Shown here: piece by piece, positions 63,880 to 64,000 of the stretch | Layout: the number at the start of each line of letters is the position of its first letter | How positions within the stretch are numbered: the stretch's first letter is position 1 | DNA from: Angiostrongylus vasorum | Taxonomy: Eukaryota; Nematoda; Chromadorea; Rhabditida; Metastrongylidae | Length of the DNA: 64,000 bases | Assembly: GCA_018806985.1 (NCBI GenBank) | Contig: JADANN010000369.1 | Coordinates: forward strand, 2,422,501 to 2,486,500 | Direction: 5' to 3' | Translations under genes and position numbers: made by a program | Notes under the pieces: generated by a model | What the model was told of the DNA's origin: nothing | Databases searched by the model: none | The model's input: only the letters and a program-made list of their open reading frames with translations

Positions 63880-64000
63880 TGAAGTAACACTAGGTTGCTA
63901 CCAAAGTTTTATTCGGCTAATGTTTCGACGTCATCGTCTTCCTCATCAGAGTCGACAATCCGAGTCGATGTCCAAAATCCTTTATCAAGTCCGATCTTCT
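63880..64000 (-). repeat. Family E hairpin repeat, left half, cut by window end
   Basis: GAAGTAACACTAGGTTGCTACC, then the minus-strand motif CTCTGATGAGG...GACGATGACGTCGAAACATTAGCCG (63952-63911). Box CUGAUGA, helix II GACG/CGUC, GAAA and an AUU triplet are all present. The other arm lies beyond the window. Confidence 0.6.

Overview
The window looks like AT-rich nuclear DNA of a parasitic strongylid nematode, hookworm-like. The species is not fixed by the sequence. The evidence is three spliced or spliced-family nematode genes with short GT-AG introns, and a heavy load of RTE-type LINEs, Penelope-like elements (PLEs) and short tRNA-like retroposons of the kind that fill strongylid genomes. There are no bacterial operons, no CRISPR array and no rRNA.

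Host genes. (1) Minus strand, 5071 to beyond position 1: folylpolyglutamate synthase. I traced seven exons by matching reading phase; the C-terminus lies outside the window. Exon 1 encodes a mitochondrial-type leader followed by an internal Met, as in the dual-targeted mammalian enzyme. (2) Plus strand, 18109-19017: a complete 302-residue MEC-8 / RBPMS-family RNA-binding protein with two RRMs and no intron. (3) Minus strand, 63573-20740: a coronin (COR-1 type) gene of about 43 kb. I reconstructed it as 17 exons that all join in phase to 2343 bp of coding sequence (780 residues plus stop): N-terminal extension, WD40 propeller, Ser-rich linker with NPF motifs, and a C-terminal coiled coil. mec-8 and cor-1 are convergent. 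One small unidentified spliced coding segment (35930-36342, plus strand) lies antisense in a cor-1 intron, and another possible exon lies near 27.8 kb.

Region by region. 1-5.2 kb is FPGS, with a SINE in intron 2 and a second SINE family plus a hairpin repeat in intron 1. 5.2-16.4 kb is a repeat graveyard: mariner transposase remnant, three RTE fragments in both orientations, a PLE with a nested insertion, SINEs, and a 28-bp-TIR element. 16.4-19.1 kb is mec-8 and its GC-rich upstream DNA. 19.1-63.6 kb is the cor-1 gene and its 3' flank, whose introns hold RTE copies (31.2-33.2, 39.5-40.3, 41.9-43.0, 46.8-49.9, 59.8-60.5 kb), PLE copies (43.2-43.8, 45.0-46.5 kb and solo ends), SINEs and long (TA)n tracts. 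The last 400 bases hold a (TA)n tract and half of a hammerhead-bearing repeat.

The most interesting observations are hammerhead-ribozyme-like cores in the termini of the PLEs and in a second, compact palindromic repeat family; a 138-bp hammerhead-bearing insertion that split the catalytic YxDD motif of a PLE reverse transcriptase and carries a 12-bp target duplication; two SINE families with clean target-site duplications; and the uninterrupted mec-8 gene.
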